Shown: piece by piece, positions 44,906-57,081 of the stretch
Numbering within the stretch: position 1 is the first letter of the stretch
Layout of the letters: every line of letters begins with the position of its first letter
Assembly: GCA_963682175.1 (NCBI GenBank)
Contig: OY821772.1
Coordinates: forward strand, 44,228,925 to 44,292,924
Length of the DNA stretch: 64,000 nt
Direction of reading: 5' to 3'
From: Triglochin maritima
Taxonomy: Eukaryota; Streptophyta; Magnoliopsida; Alismatales; Juncaginaceae
Notes under the pieces: model-generated
Databases searched by the model: none
Seen by the model: the letters and a program-made list of their open reading frames with translations, nothing else
What the model was told of the DNA's origin: nothing
Made by a program: the position numbers and the translations under genes

Positions 44906-47900
44906 CAATCCCAACAGTAAGGAGCCACTTACATGACCACCTTCAGATAAGAGGTGATGTTATTTTGGTGTCGGATACAAATTTATGCGTTTGGAATTTG
45001 ATATTTAACCAATGAATAGGTTAGTAACTCGGTATGATTGAAAATCATATACACTTAACGACTACTTTTTTATGTGAGATACATTATCATGTGATTTCTA
45101 TGTATTATACTTTTTCAAGAACTGCACCTTTTGTACATTAATGTAACTGCTAGTATATCACATGTTTGGGGTTCTTTTGCTCTCTAACATGGTTCCTTGA
45201 GGTTGAGATTAGAGAAAGTAAATGGGAAAAATGTTCAAAGTACCATAAAGATGATCTTTATGTGCGTATATGACATGCAACAACGATCAAATTAAGTACC
45301 TAAAGAGAAATAGCACATTTCCTGCCTTTTCCACTTTGAATTTTAGAAACTCGATACTATTATGACTTTGTTTGGTAAATTTGTTTGTATTTCTCTGGAT
45401 CGCATTTGAGAAATTCAGCTCTCCAAATCTAAAATACTTTAGACCTACCATATATTTTATAACAGTCTGCTTAAAAGCACGTTTTGAAGAATTTCTGTTT
45501 CTAAATGCAAAAAACGAAACATTAATAATCTATTTCATGTTGCAACTGAACCACATATATGTTGGGCAAATTCAAATATAAGGCCACATACAAGTTATAG
45601 CGATCTACCAACGTAATTAGGTCTTAACACTATGCACCCGATCTCCACTTCAGTTAAAATAATACTCAACTATGCCTTCAAAAAACAATAATACTCAACT
45701 ACCACATGCATCAAACTTATTCCTTCAGAAGTTTATTTGGTGCAATCATTAATTTGGTATAATTAATTACATATAGATGAGAATATTGGGTTGTTTGCTG
45801 ATTTATTCGGTTGGTACACTGAGCATTTCTGGCATATGTTTTCCTGTGTCTCACTTCTCACACCTTCCAATTGCATTCTTTTAAACGACATGACAACTAC
45901 CGATGCAATAGTTTGTCCTCGTAGATCACCACTCGTACACTATTCACTCGGAACGATGCACTATCCTTATAATTCAATCACTGACAGTAACTATGTCTAA
46001 CGCTAAGATCTGACTGATTCTAAATGAAATGTAGGCTTTGGTTGCCATATATCTAACTATAATTTTAGCTCTGTTGTTTTATTGCAAATAATATGTATTT
46101 GGTTATATTCTTCAGAGTATAATTTACTTCAACAGGCAAAGTCATTGGTTGAATTCATGCTTTATTATGGACTGTATACTAGCCACCAACTGAGCTAGTC
46201 GGTTGATTTTTTCCTTCTACCTAATTCATCAGGAATTTTATCTATTAAATATATGATATCTTTTAGGAAAAGTTATCTCCTTCGTCAAATAAAGGAGGAT
46301 AAATATATATTTTTCCGGAAGAATTTGCTGTGTTTGGTGATGTTTTTGTTCTTCTAGTGCAATCATTAACACTGAAAACAACGAAGAAACATTGGTGTTT
46401 TGTTTTGTAGTGAAAGTGCCCAACAATATCACTTCTTTTTCTTCGAAATTTCAAGTACATATTTGATCACGACTACGAACAAAATAAAGAAGGAAAAACA
46501 CATGCATCCGCGGCTTTCACACATGCAGTGCGTGGTTCTGATTCTGAATCCACTATATATATAGTGACAAAAATAGAACGTTATCGCCCATAATTTCTTT
46601 ATAAACTACAATTTGTTTTTCTTAATAGGTATAAAAAAAATTGTGCATGATATATACCTATGTTTTATTGTAGGCAGTTGTATTAAGATAAAAGTGCTTG
46701 CTATGAACCACAACAAAAACTCAAAAGTAACAATTAGTTTTCACACGAAGGGTCACAAAGAAATAAGTCCAACAGACACAATACATAACCAAAGTCTTAA
46801 TTATGTTACCGTTGATATACTTATGTTGCCGTTGTTGATCGGCAAGAAGTTCAAACCTGAATTACAATATCTAAGTTCACATAATCATATAATAACCAAC
46901 TGAAGCTAACTCAGTTGAAAGAAAATATATTATCTTGTGATAGTCAAGATCAACGATCTAATCCACCAATAGTTTCATTCATAATTAAGTTTGGATGTTG
47001 GGATATTCGTAATGTTAGAATTTAAAATAAAGAGGATAGTATAGTAAATAATATCAAGAAAAAACATAAAGTGATAAAATTAATGCTTCAGGCAAGTAAA
47101 ATCATTTACACCAACAACAAATATCTTCAAAAACTAAGGTCGTAACTTTAACGTGTGTATGTGTATAGATTGTCACTGACCATGACGGGCCAAATTTGAA
47201 TGGTATGGACGGGATTAACAAAATGAACAAATTACAATCCTAATTTACTTAGACATTTCAAGCCGATGCTAAATCACAATATTCTAATAGTAACATTTAT
47301 TCCATTTTCAAATGACATCTAATCCCCATCTACGAAAGATAACACCAAAGCATATGTATGTACTATCAAATGTTGGCGTTGGAACCCACATGCACCACAT
47401 GCCACGCGTGAACCACATTAACCACCGCCACCACTGCACCACAAAGCTGCGGACTTCGACTCGAACCAAACCCAATCCTCGGCCCTACAAAACAGGTCTA
47501 CACACCAGCACTGTGTCCCCCATTAGACAGTCCGTACGGACCACATCCAACTCATTCATTCATTCATTCATTCATTCATTCATTCACTCACAAGCCCATT
47601 TAAGGGAACAACTCACAACTCCACATTAACCACCAACACATAGGATTGGAGGGAGGCATGAATCCATCTTCTATGTTAATGGATGGGGCCGTGGGTGTCA
47701 CGTGCGAATGTGTCAATGACATAATGCTGTGGGTTCCATTTGGCATAATTTTTCTCTCTTTGGGTTATTGTTGTTTGTTGTTGTTTCAATTATGTGATAT
47801 TGACTTAACCATCTTATCCACACAAGGTGCTAGTGTCCATGGGGTGTTAATGAATTTGTGCATTTTGGACAATGATGTTGTTTGATGATGAGTCTGTATA

Positions 47901-49895
47901 TATTGACTCTCGATTCGTTTTCATCAACTAGGAGTAGGAATTGTAATGGGTACCTTAATTTGACCACCTCGATTAGAATTGCCACACAGTTTTGACTCAT
48001 TATGGACGTGATTGAACTCAAAGAAGAGGGACTGCTAAGCAAAATAATTGAAGAAATTTGACTTTGTTCTTCACTCCAATATCATATGGGATATAACTCA
48101 TTTGTCCTAACAAATCATTGCTGCAATAGTGCAATCAAACATGAAGATTCTACTGATCTAGTCTTTTTCAATTGTCAAGCAGATCTAGTCTTTACTCGCA
48201 TGTCGTTGTTTTAAACCAGGCATTGCATTTCAATTTCGAACGACAGGCTACTCAATCATTTAGTCAAGAGTTCAAGACATGCAACACTGAAATGATAGTA
48301 ACCCTCGGTCTTTACATGAGAAGGGAGCTTGATAGAATTTGTAGCCTGGAGAGAGCTTAAGAAAAACTACAAGAATGCCTGTATTTACAGGTTTCTATAA
48401 GGGTATTTCTGCAAAATACTTCCCGCCAATATTTTACTATTTTTCTCTGTCGTTGACTCGTGAGTTGTAGATACAATCTGATAATAAGATTTTGTAACGT
48501 AAAACAACATATACACGAAAAAGAATGTGGATTAAGATTTTTGTCGCTCTATCTTGTTGGTACCAACCACTTAGTATCGATCCGCCCTCGAAATACAATA
48601 ACCAAACAATGGCATTAGAATAACACAAAGTAAGAATCTTGGAAACACTTCAATTATTCTCGTTCTCCAAATTTAGAATTCAATAGAAACAAAAAATCGA
48701 TCTGGCTTGTTGAAGAGTGTCCGTTGCAGCTTTGGATAAAGAGGAAAAGGACATGTCCATGCAAGTATTGTCGTGAGTCGTGACGCTTGTGTTCCAAGAG
48801 ACAAGTAGAGAACAATCTAACAGCTGACAACGGTGGCATCTAAAGACGTAGGTTCATGATCGTGGCATCCCTTGTCTGGGTTTGTGGTTGCATGGGAACT
48901 GCAAAGAAGAAATAGATCGGCGGTGTTGGTCGGAGATGGCGATCCCGAGGTGAAGAGCATGCAACATCACTCTTCTTCTCTTTTGTCTTTTGCTTTCTCT
49001 TTTTTTCTTCACTTTCTTTTATGTCATTTCACATGTACCCTATGCTTTGTTTGGTTGGTTAGTTTTACTACATTCAAATTTTGAAAATTAAATACGAACT
49101 AATTTATTTAAAGACAAATCTGATCCTTGATTAAATAATAGTCTACCAACTAAGATTAGCTCTTTGATATATTATTTTCCATGTTAGACCCCTAACTAAT
49201 TTTGGTGGTTTGTGTAGACACTAAACTTTGATGGTTGATGTCAATATCCTCCGGTTTAGTTCCATTTACAGTGTGTAAACATTGAAAAGCATTGGCTTAG
49301 TATAATGAATTTGTATTGGCCAACAAAGATAAAAATGTTAAATGACGTTATTATTTTTTTGGTAAAATACACTTCTGTCACGCGTGATTCCCATGTGCAG
49401 GATCATATGGATTGCTTGGAAGGCTGGTAAGTGGATTAAAGTATGGAACTTTAATCTTGGTTGTGTGTTCTTTTTCCTGGCGAAGATCCCGTGAAGATAT
49501 ATATGGGACTTGTCCACAGAAGTCTTGAAGTGTCAGTGAGATGCTCGCCGCTTTCTATGACTAGTGTTTCAGTTTCTTGTTGTGTTCTGTTCCCGCACCT
49601 CCCTCAGACGTGACAAGGCATCTATCAAAAGAAGGGTCTTCTACGTGCACAGTTATGCAATAGCATTTTTATATTATATTTATAGTAGTAAGCATAAACA
49701 ACTTCCATAGATGTTGTAAGTTATAGCACAAAGTATTTGAACTGAATTAAGATTGTAATTTAACTTCAGCTCTTAACATTGATGCACAATATATCATGTT
49801 CGGCCCTAACCATGATCAATTTGGTGTTGATGATTTAACAAAAAAAATTAGTTTCCATGTCGCAAGAAGTGGTCTGGTTTCCCTAGGCATGAATA
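44906..49895. other. Long intergenic stretch without recognised genes
   Basis: AT-rich sequence with only incidental frames. It holds one clear tetranucleotide microsatellite (listed separately). The target duplication of MULE copy 2 is at its right end. Confidence 0.5.
47551..47588. repeat. (ATTC)n microsatellite
   Basis: About nine perfect repeats of ATTC, likely length-polymorphic. Confidence 0.97.
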
Positions 49896-50999
49896 TACGT
49901 ATTTGGGTTGTTATACACGGACGTGGGCGTCCGTGACGCGCCCTACGTGGCACCCAAAAGTTGGCGAGTCAGCGTCTAGTCGGATTGTCATGTCACTCTT
50001 TCGAAACGCGCCTTAAATTGTTTTTAATTTTTTTTGACGGTTTTCGAAGAACGACGGTTGCTTTCCAGATAAGACAGCGGTAGACACCCTACGAACGACG
50101 GTTCGGATACCGAGGAAGATACAAAAAAATATCCAGACCGAAAGGGAGAATTTCGCTTTCTTTCTCGTTGTATTACCTGTGAACGGAGGAAGCGTACCTG
50201 TGAACCTTTTCCGCCTTTCTTTCTTCCCGATTAAACGATAATGGATTCTTCGACTTCTGCCGTCGATAGCGAACCTGTCCCAGAACTGGTGGGTCTCTAA
50301 TTTTTTTCCCCTGGGTCGTTATTTTTTTTATGAACTTTCATTTCTTCAATTTTTTGTTTTAGGGAACCACCTACTACTTCCGGGAATCTCGGTGCTCCTG
50401 GACGGCCATCCGAAAGCAGTTTGACAGGATGAAGAAGGTTGAGAAGGAGGTTTTCCGGAGCACCCCTTTCGGTCACTTCCTAGACCTTCCTAACATTACT
50501 ACGGACAACGAAATAGTTGGTTGGTTCGTCGAACACTACGATGCGGAGGAGGTGGGGCTGAGAATAGGATCAGGGGTAGTTCCCCTTACACCAGAAGATG
50601 TTGCCCTAATTTTGGGGTTACGTGTGCATGAGAAGACCGTGGTGATGGAACCATTGGGTGTACAGAGGCGAGAAGGGGTGAACCTTGACAACACACAACT
50701 TTTAGGTCATCTGCTGGCAAGCAGTACCATGTGCGAGACAGAGGAGTACGTTCGTCTACTGATTTCTTTCATCTTCAACCATTTTTTGATCTATAATGGA
50801 ACACTTCGACCGAAGCAATGGTTCATGCACCCTTTGAGGAACATCAGACGCATAAACAGATACGCATGGGCAAGTGCAGTTCACGAAGCCCTGGTTGGGG
50901 GCCTGGAGAAAGCCAACTTAGAACTGCAGGAGAGAAGAAAGGCAGGGAACCTCATTATGAGGATGGGGCGACGGTTGTGTGGCAATACTACAAGTAAGT

Positions 51000-51600
51000 G
51001 TTTTTTGGTTTTATTTTGTCTGTTCGGATTAAGTTTTCTGTCTGTTTGGAATATGTTGTGTGTCTGTTCGGTTTAAGTTGTGTGTCTATTTGGTTTATGT
51101 TGTGTGTCTGTTCGGAATAAGTTGTTTGTCTGTTCGGAATAAGTTGTGTTTATGTTCGGAATATGTTGTGGGTCTGTTCAGATTAAGTGGTGTGTCTGTT
51201 CGGATTAAGTTTTCTGTCTGTTTGGAATATGTTGTGTGACTGTTCGGTTTAAGTTGTGTGTCTGTTCGATTTAAGTTGCGTGTCTGTTCAGAATATGTTG
51301 TGTGTCTGTTCGGAATATGTTGTGGATCTGTTCGGAATAAGTTGTGTGTCTGTTCAGATTAAGTTGTGTATCTGTTCGTAATATGTTGTGGGTCTGTTCG
51401 GAATAAGTTGTATGTCTATTCGGATTAAGTTGTGTGTCTGTTCGGAATAAGATGTCCGTTTGTTCGGAATATGTTGAGTGTCTGTTCGGAATATGTTGTG
51501 TGTCTGTTCAGAATAAGTACCTGTCTGTTCGGATTAAGTTGTGTGTCTGTTCGAATTATGTTGTCTGTCTGTTTGGATTAAGTTGTGCCTATTTTGAATA
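51000..51600 (+). repeat. Minisatellite in PMD-ULP1 intron 2 (copy 2), 22-bp unit
   Basis: About twenty-five units of the form CTGTTCGGAATAAGTTGTGT fill intron 50994-51653 in the sense direction of the gene. The core is TTCGGAA, TTCGGTT or TTCGGAT, whereas the same intron in copy 1 has TCCGGAA. Confidence 0.93.
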
Positions 51601-52149
51601 TGAACGTATGTCAATTGAGTCGTTCTAAACAATTGATTTTTTTCCATTTGAAGGTGTGGCTTTGTGAGAAATTCATATTGAGGGAGCCCAGAACTGGAGT
51701 ATTTCCACGAATGAGAAGTTGGACGGAAATGTTTGGGAAACGATTAACCCTGAGGAAATGGGAGGAACGTGGAATTACCTTACCTCAGATTTACAACGGC
51801 AAGTTCGACCTGATGGGGGCTCCATCAATGAGTGAAAGGGAGCTGGAACTTATTAGTTCTGTTCGAACTCCTGTTCGAAAGGGCTCAGCTTCAACAAGCA
51901 GTTTGCCAAGGCTCCAACTGACAGACTGCAACATTCCATGTGACCCGCTGCTGCAAGAGTTGGAGCTGAGTGAGGTGAAGACGAAATGGCTGAGGGCTGA
52001 AGCTGCCCTTAAGAAGGCGACAGAAGAGATTAACGACCTGAAGGAAGAACTGAGGATGACCCAGGAAGAGTGTGGGAGGCTGAGGGAAGAAATTATATAT
52101 CTTCGAGGGACAGGGACATGTGAAAATACTGGTGGGGAGAAAGACGAAG

Positions 52150-52800
52150 ATCTAAATATAGAGGAGGATGAGGAAGAAGAGGAGAAGGAAGAAGAGAGAA
52201 AGAAAGAGGAGGAAGAGAGAAAGAGGGAGGAGGAGAGGAAGAAGAGAGAAAGAGAAAGGAGGAGAAGGAGGAAGAGAGAAAGAGGGAGGAGGAGAGGAAG
52301 AAGGAAGAAGAGAGAAAGAGAGCGGAGAAGGAGGAAGAGAAGAAGAGGGAGGAGGAGAAGAAGAGGGAGGAGGAGAGGAAGAAGGAAGAAGAGAGAAAGA
52401 GATTGGAGAAGGATGAAGAGAAGAAGAGAGAGGAGGAGAAGAAGAGGGAAGAAGAGAGGAAGAAGGAAGAAGAGAGGAAGAGAGTGGAGAAGGAGGAAGA
52501 GAAGAAGAGGGAGGAGGGGAGGAAGAGGGAAGAAGAGAGGAAGAAGGAAGAAGAGAGGAAGAGAGTGGAGAAGGAGGAAGAGAAGAAGAGGGAGGAGGGG
52601 AGGAAGAAGGAAGAGAAGAATCAAGAAGAGGAAAAGGAACAAGAGAGCAAGCCCCAGAAACCAAACTGGGGCGTGAAAAGACAACGCTCGACGGCCATCG
52701 TGGAGCAGCAGAGGAAGGAAGATGAACAGCGGGGCAAGAAGAAGAAGGTGGAAGAAGAGCAAAAGAGAAAAGAGAGAGCGGCTCAAAGGAGCCTAAAGAA
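52150..52800 (+). repeat. Homopurine tract coding the coiled coil of copy 2
   Basis: The plus strand is nearly all A/G, built from variants of GAGGAAGAAGAGAGAAAGAG. All three plus frames are open for long distances. This hides where the true frame shifts, and long minus-strand frames (Ser/Leu/Pro-rich) are artefacts of it. Confidence 0.9.
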
Positions 52801-53694
52801 AAAATGGAAAAAAGGAGAATTATAGGTTGGTTGTCCACTTGGGAGGTAACAAGCCTGATGTTGACATGGCTGCAATGGGAACGTTGTCAGCAGATGAGGT
52901 CAACATGATATTGAACTTGACCGCAGCCAACAAGGACAATAGAGAGGTCATCTGGAGAGGCGATATGTGCAGTTTAACACGCACCGACCTGAAGGAACTT
53001 ATAACGCCTCGGATGGATATTAGCGACCAAACTATCGACGCTATGCTTTCGGTTTTCGAAGAAAGACGCCCAACACAAAAAGTTAAATGCATATCAACAT
53101 TCGAGTCAGGGCGAATTTTGGGTGGCCAAGGCAGAGCAATTGATGATTTTATCCTCCCTAAAATAGAAGGTGCGTCTCCAACAGAGTCCGTAATCGCACA
53201 ACCATGCTGGTCTGCAGGTCATTGGACTCTGGTGGTTGTCCACGGCCCGTCGAAAGAGATTTTGGCGTTCAACAATATCTCTAGGGAGCTAGAGCAAGGT
53301 GAAGATCCAGAGCAGACCATAGGCGTACATGAATGCACAACAGCGGATGTGGCTGACTACTGGAGGGATCTACTAAAGGTTGACTGACCCTTGAGAATCC
53401 TTAGGAAAAATAGCCAACGACAATCACCGGGGAGCAACGATTGCGGTGCCTATGTTTTATACTGGATAAGGTGCCTAATGCTAAAACTTGACCCGACGAA
53501 GGAGGACACCAATAACATCCACTGTATCAGGGATGAATTGACAGTCATGTTACTTAGGGACCGCCGATCGTGTGTGCAGATCTGAACAGAGACACAACTT
53601 TTAGTGTTTATTTGCTTACATGTACAAATTACAAACTCTTTATTTTGGTTATTTTTATAGTCTTGTGTTTTTTATATGTACAAATTACAAACTC

Positions 53695-54693
53695 TTCCCA
53701 GACAACTTATTCCAAACAGAAACAAAACTTAATCCGAACAGACCCACAACATATCACGAACAGACAGACAACTTATTCCGAACATACACACAACTTATTC
53801 CGAACAGACCCACAACATATTCTGAACAGGAAAACAACTTATTCCGAACAGACACACAACATATTCCGAACAGGAAAATAACTTATTCCGAACAGACCCA
53901 CAACGTATTCCGAACAGACACACAACATATTCCGAACAGACACACATCATATTCCGAACAGACCCACAACTTAAATGGAACAGACACACAACATAAACCG
54001 AACAGACACACTTCATATTCCGAACGGACACACATCATATTCCGAACAAACACAACTTAAACCGAACAGACACACAACTTAATCCAAACAGACACACAAC
54101 ATATTCCGAACAGATACACAACTTATTCCGAACAGACACAACTTATTCCGAACAGACACTCAACGTATTCCGAACAGACCCACAACTTAATCCGAATAGA
54201 CCGACCACTTAAAACGAACAGACCCACAACTTAAACCGAACAGACCCACAACTTAATCCGAACAGACAGACAACTTAATCCGAACAGACAGTCAACTTAT
54301 TCCGAACAGACAGACAACTTAATTCGAACATACAGACAACTTATTCCGAACAGACCCACAACTTAAACCGAACACATACACAACTTAAACCGAACAGTCA
54401 CACCACTTAACCCGAACACATACACAACTTAAACCGAACAGTCACACCACTTAAACCGAACCGTTCAACCACTTAAACCATACCGTTCCACAACTTAAAC
54501 CGAACAGTAACACCACTTAAACCGAACAGTCAAGCCACTTAAATCGAACATTCACACCACTTAAACCGAACGGATTCACACCTTAAACAGAACAGTCCCA
54601 CCACTTAAACCGAACATTTCCACCACTTAAACCCAACAGTTCCACCACTTAAACCGAACACATACATATCTTAAACTGAACAGTCACACCTTA
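53695..54693 (-). repeat. Fused minisatellite between the ULP1 3' end and transposase exon 2 (copy 2)
   Basis: About forty-five units read on the minus strand as TGTCTGTTCGGAATAAGTTG, in the sense direction of the transposase. The left part is mostly the GGAATAAG subtype, while from about 54360 to the right the GGTTTAAG subtype dominates. It directly follows the transposase exon 2 donor. Confidence 0.92.
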
Positions 54694-54694
54694 C

Positions 54695-55635
54695 CGTTCA
54701 TGCACGACAACTATGTTTGGAACAACCATATGTAATTTTCAGTGGTCTCAGAAGACAGCAAAGCGCAACCGAGCAAAACTGACTCGAAATGGTGATTAAC
54801 TCCTACAAATGGGGCAAAAGGCATGTCGTATTTGTTTGTAGTGTAGGTGGTGTCGAAACATATTGCGTCTCCAAAGTATGAATATGCAGCTCTAGAACGA
54901 CAGTCAGCCCAAAACACGTTCCGTAGTCTTCCTTCGTCATCCATATCCATTACATAGAAAAACATGGAATCAATCTTCTGCATCCTAATGAAATAGTTCT
55001 GAAGAGCTTGTGCATCACCAGGTCCCATCTTTAAATTTTTGACTTTGTTTACAACATTCCTGCACACAGGAACCACTAAGACCAGGAGCAAAATGTTCAA
55101 CTTCAATTATGTTAGGCAGAAAGAACACAAACCTTAAATCCATTTTGTTGAAAGTCAATTTGTCATGACCTCCAGCCTCGACCATAAAAAATTGCATGGT
55201 CTTAGCAGTCGATATCCCAGCAGTATCATTGCACGATATGCATGCTTTGGCGGCCTCAGGGACAGTTCGTTTTTGTCTGAGAAAACGCATTTGCTCTTGT
55301 TCAAGCATGACGTGGTTATGTTTAAGATCCACAAAGTTAATGTGGTAACCCCTTGCTGGGTTTCCGGAGACCCTTATCCGAGCAGTGCATTGGACTCTAC
55401 TGGATAACCTAGGCTTCAATTTTCCTTGCCATTGGTTTGTTGGTGTCGTGCCCTCCTTGGAGCAAGTCAGCGTGACCCGTATAACAACACCACGATCGTA
55501 ATGAGATTGTCTTGTCTTAACACCAAAACCACAAGAATCGGCATAAGCCACGTAAAATGTTTTGGCTTCTTCGAAAGAAGGAAAAAACATCTCCTCCTTA
55601 GGAACATTTGCCGGCTCCTCCACTTGGGGGCACAT
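54695..55635 (-). pseudogene. MULE transposase, exons 1-2 only (copy 2)
   Basis: Exon 1 is 55635-55133 and exon 2 is 55059-54695, 365 bp, the same length as exon 2 in copy 1. The FAR1-type domain (FYVAYADSCGFGVKTRQSHYD) and the first catalytic Asp region (RSRAAYSYFGDAICFDTTY) are present. Near the end of exon 2 the codon after WLFQT is TAG (Trp in copy 1). The exon 2 donor (GTAAGG) survives but exon 3, with the SWIM finger and the rest of the catalytic core, is absent. In its place is minisatellite followed by the ULP1 gene. No active protein can be made. Confidence 0.9.
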
Positions 55636-55952
55636 GAACGATTTTCATTGGAGTACAGAGGAAGGACCACAGAAGAGATGAGAAGAAAAGGAAGACGCAT
55701 CTTGAGATGAATAACAAATCTTCTGCTGTGTAGGAGCGCCAAAATAATGAAGGAAGGGAGTGATTTGAGACGCATTAATGAGAGATGAAGGGAGAGATGA
55801 ATAGATGTAGACATTTGTACGTATAACCTAAGAATTGAGGAATAAAATAAAAAATGAATCTTTTTTCTGTACTGACATGGATAGTGTCAACTCAGCTGCG
55901 TCACCGAAAGAGCGTCCTAAAGAACAGTCATCTATCATTTTCCTACGTATTT

Positions 55953-57081
55953 TGTGGTTGCTAGGAATCTTGTTAACCGCCTAATTTGATGTGACCCACA
56001 AACTTCACAATCTACTGCGAAATTTGCACTATTGTTCTCGGGCCTGTAGTACTATTAATTATGAATGAGCCCAACTGGGCACGGCTTGTACTGATAAATG
56101 CAGTCTTCCAACCACATTCTAAAGAATTTCAGGTTTCTAACTTGGAGTTCGGTACAGGACACCTTTTTTTTTTTTTATAACTTACAAGACTACAAGTTAA
56201 ACCCGAGATTTACCTTTTGAATAAAATTGTCTTGGTGACTTTTCAATTCTATAACAATGTCAAGGTTTGATGACTTGTCCAGAATGACCTAAGAAAATAC
56301 ACTTGGACAAACACATGCATGTCTTCATACTTGCTGAATTTTTCATTGTCTAACTTACAGTTATTAGTGTGTATCTGATGGTAAGCATTTTATGTCCTGG
56401 TTACCCGTGCCTCTTTGAAGCAACTCTTCATTAACTTTAACATGTTTAGATAACTTGATGCAATTATTGCGTCAGGACTAGATGAAGTTGTTAATTCCGC
56501 TCTTACATTATCAAAGACACTTTGATTCCCACCTTCCATAAGTATGGTTTGTAGATAAACTATCTTGAAGTGAAGAATTGAAGTTCAGAAAAACATCCGT
56601 GTAAATGGTTTGCAAGAAATGTCTACTTATACTTAGGGCTTCCCACTAAACAAAAAATACTAACCAATTGACTTATTTAACCTACAACGTTAAAAATTAG
56701 AATCACTGAAGATAAAACTTCCTCCAACCCAACCCTATAAGAGGACCATCCCTCACAAACTAAAGTGTACGTTACAAATTACCAAGTCATTTTCACTTAG
56801 TAGAAAACATCTAAGAAGATCAAGTTCCATTTCGTGCAAGTGATTTTACTACTGAGAAGCATGCAGCCATTAGAAGAAAAATGTTCTGTTTGCCATTAAA
56901 AATAGCTTAATTAAGCAGAAAAAAAATTCGGTTTCAAACACAACCGTGTTTAGGTTAGGTGGTACCTTGCAATTGGAAAGAAGTTCTCAGCTTTAATTCA
57001 ATGAATTTGGCAAATATTTGAAATGCTACAACCAGTTAACTTTTCTGGAGCGATATGCTGCTCAATTTAAGTTACTGATAG
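55953..57081. other. Intergenic, 3' flank of the omega-amidase gene
   Basis: No coding sequence. A T-run at about 56164-56177 is followed by unremarkable AT-rich DNA. The part beside 57082 probably contains the 3' untranslated region of the minus-strand gene. Confidence 0.5.

Larger units (their letters stand above)
50241..53585 (+). pseudogene. PMD-coiled coil-ULP1 gene of MULE copy 2
   Basis: Exon 1 is 50241-50288, exon 2 is 50363-50993 and exon 3 starts at 51654. Exon 2 encodes a plant mobile domain (VVPLTPEDVALILGLRV) without the stop seen in copy 1. Near its 3' end it lacks 5 bp relative to copy 1, so exons 2 and 3 no longer join in frame. Exon 3 starts VWLCEKFILREP, then has a Lys/Glu/Arg coiled coil (about 52150-52650) with frame changes. 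A one-base shift near 52810 leads into the C48 domain. There GHWTLVV has the family His in place, ILAFNN has Asn at the Asp position, and QRQSPGSNDCG has the Gln and Cys. A TGA at 53385-53387 lies between these halves, at the same place as in copy 1. Confidence 0.88.
49905..55943. mobile_element. MULE copy 2, inverted relative to copy 1, deleted
   Basis: The element is flanked by an exact 9-bp duplication TACGTATTT (49896-49904 and 55944-55952). The left end reads GGGTTGTTATACACGGAC, and the right end on the minus strand reads GGAAAATGAT, matching the two end types of copy 1. It holds a PMD-coiled coil-ULP1 gene (+) and the first two exons of a transposase (-). The last transposase exon is missing, so it is non-autonomous. 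The exact target duplication suggests a younger insertion than copy 1. Confidence 0.93.

Noticed and set aside
48872..49084. Possible small gene between 48.8 and 49.1 kb
   Set aside because: No recognisable motif, and the C-terminal half is low-complexity Ser/Phe sequence.
51791..52838. Long minus-strand frames in MULE copy 2
   Set aside because: Same cause: complement of the purine-rich coding tract, with no domain.
53380..53410. A short GT-AG intron removing the shared TGA in the ULP1 gene
   Set aside because: It would be about 26 nt, far below plant intron size, and its removal brings a TAG into frame.
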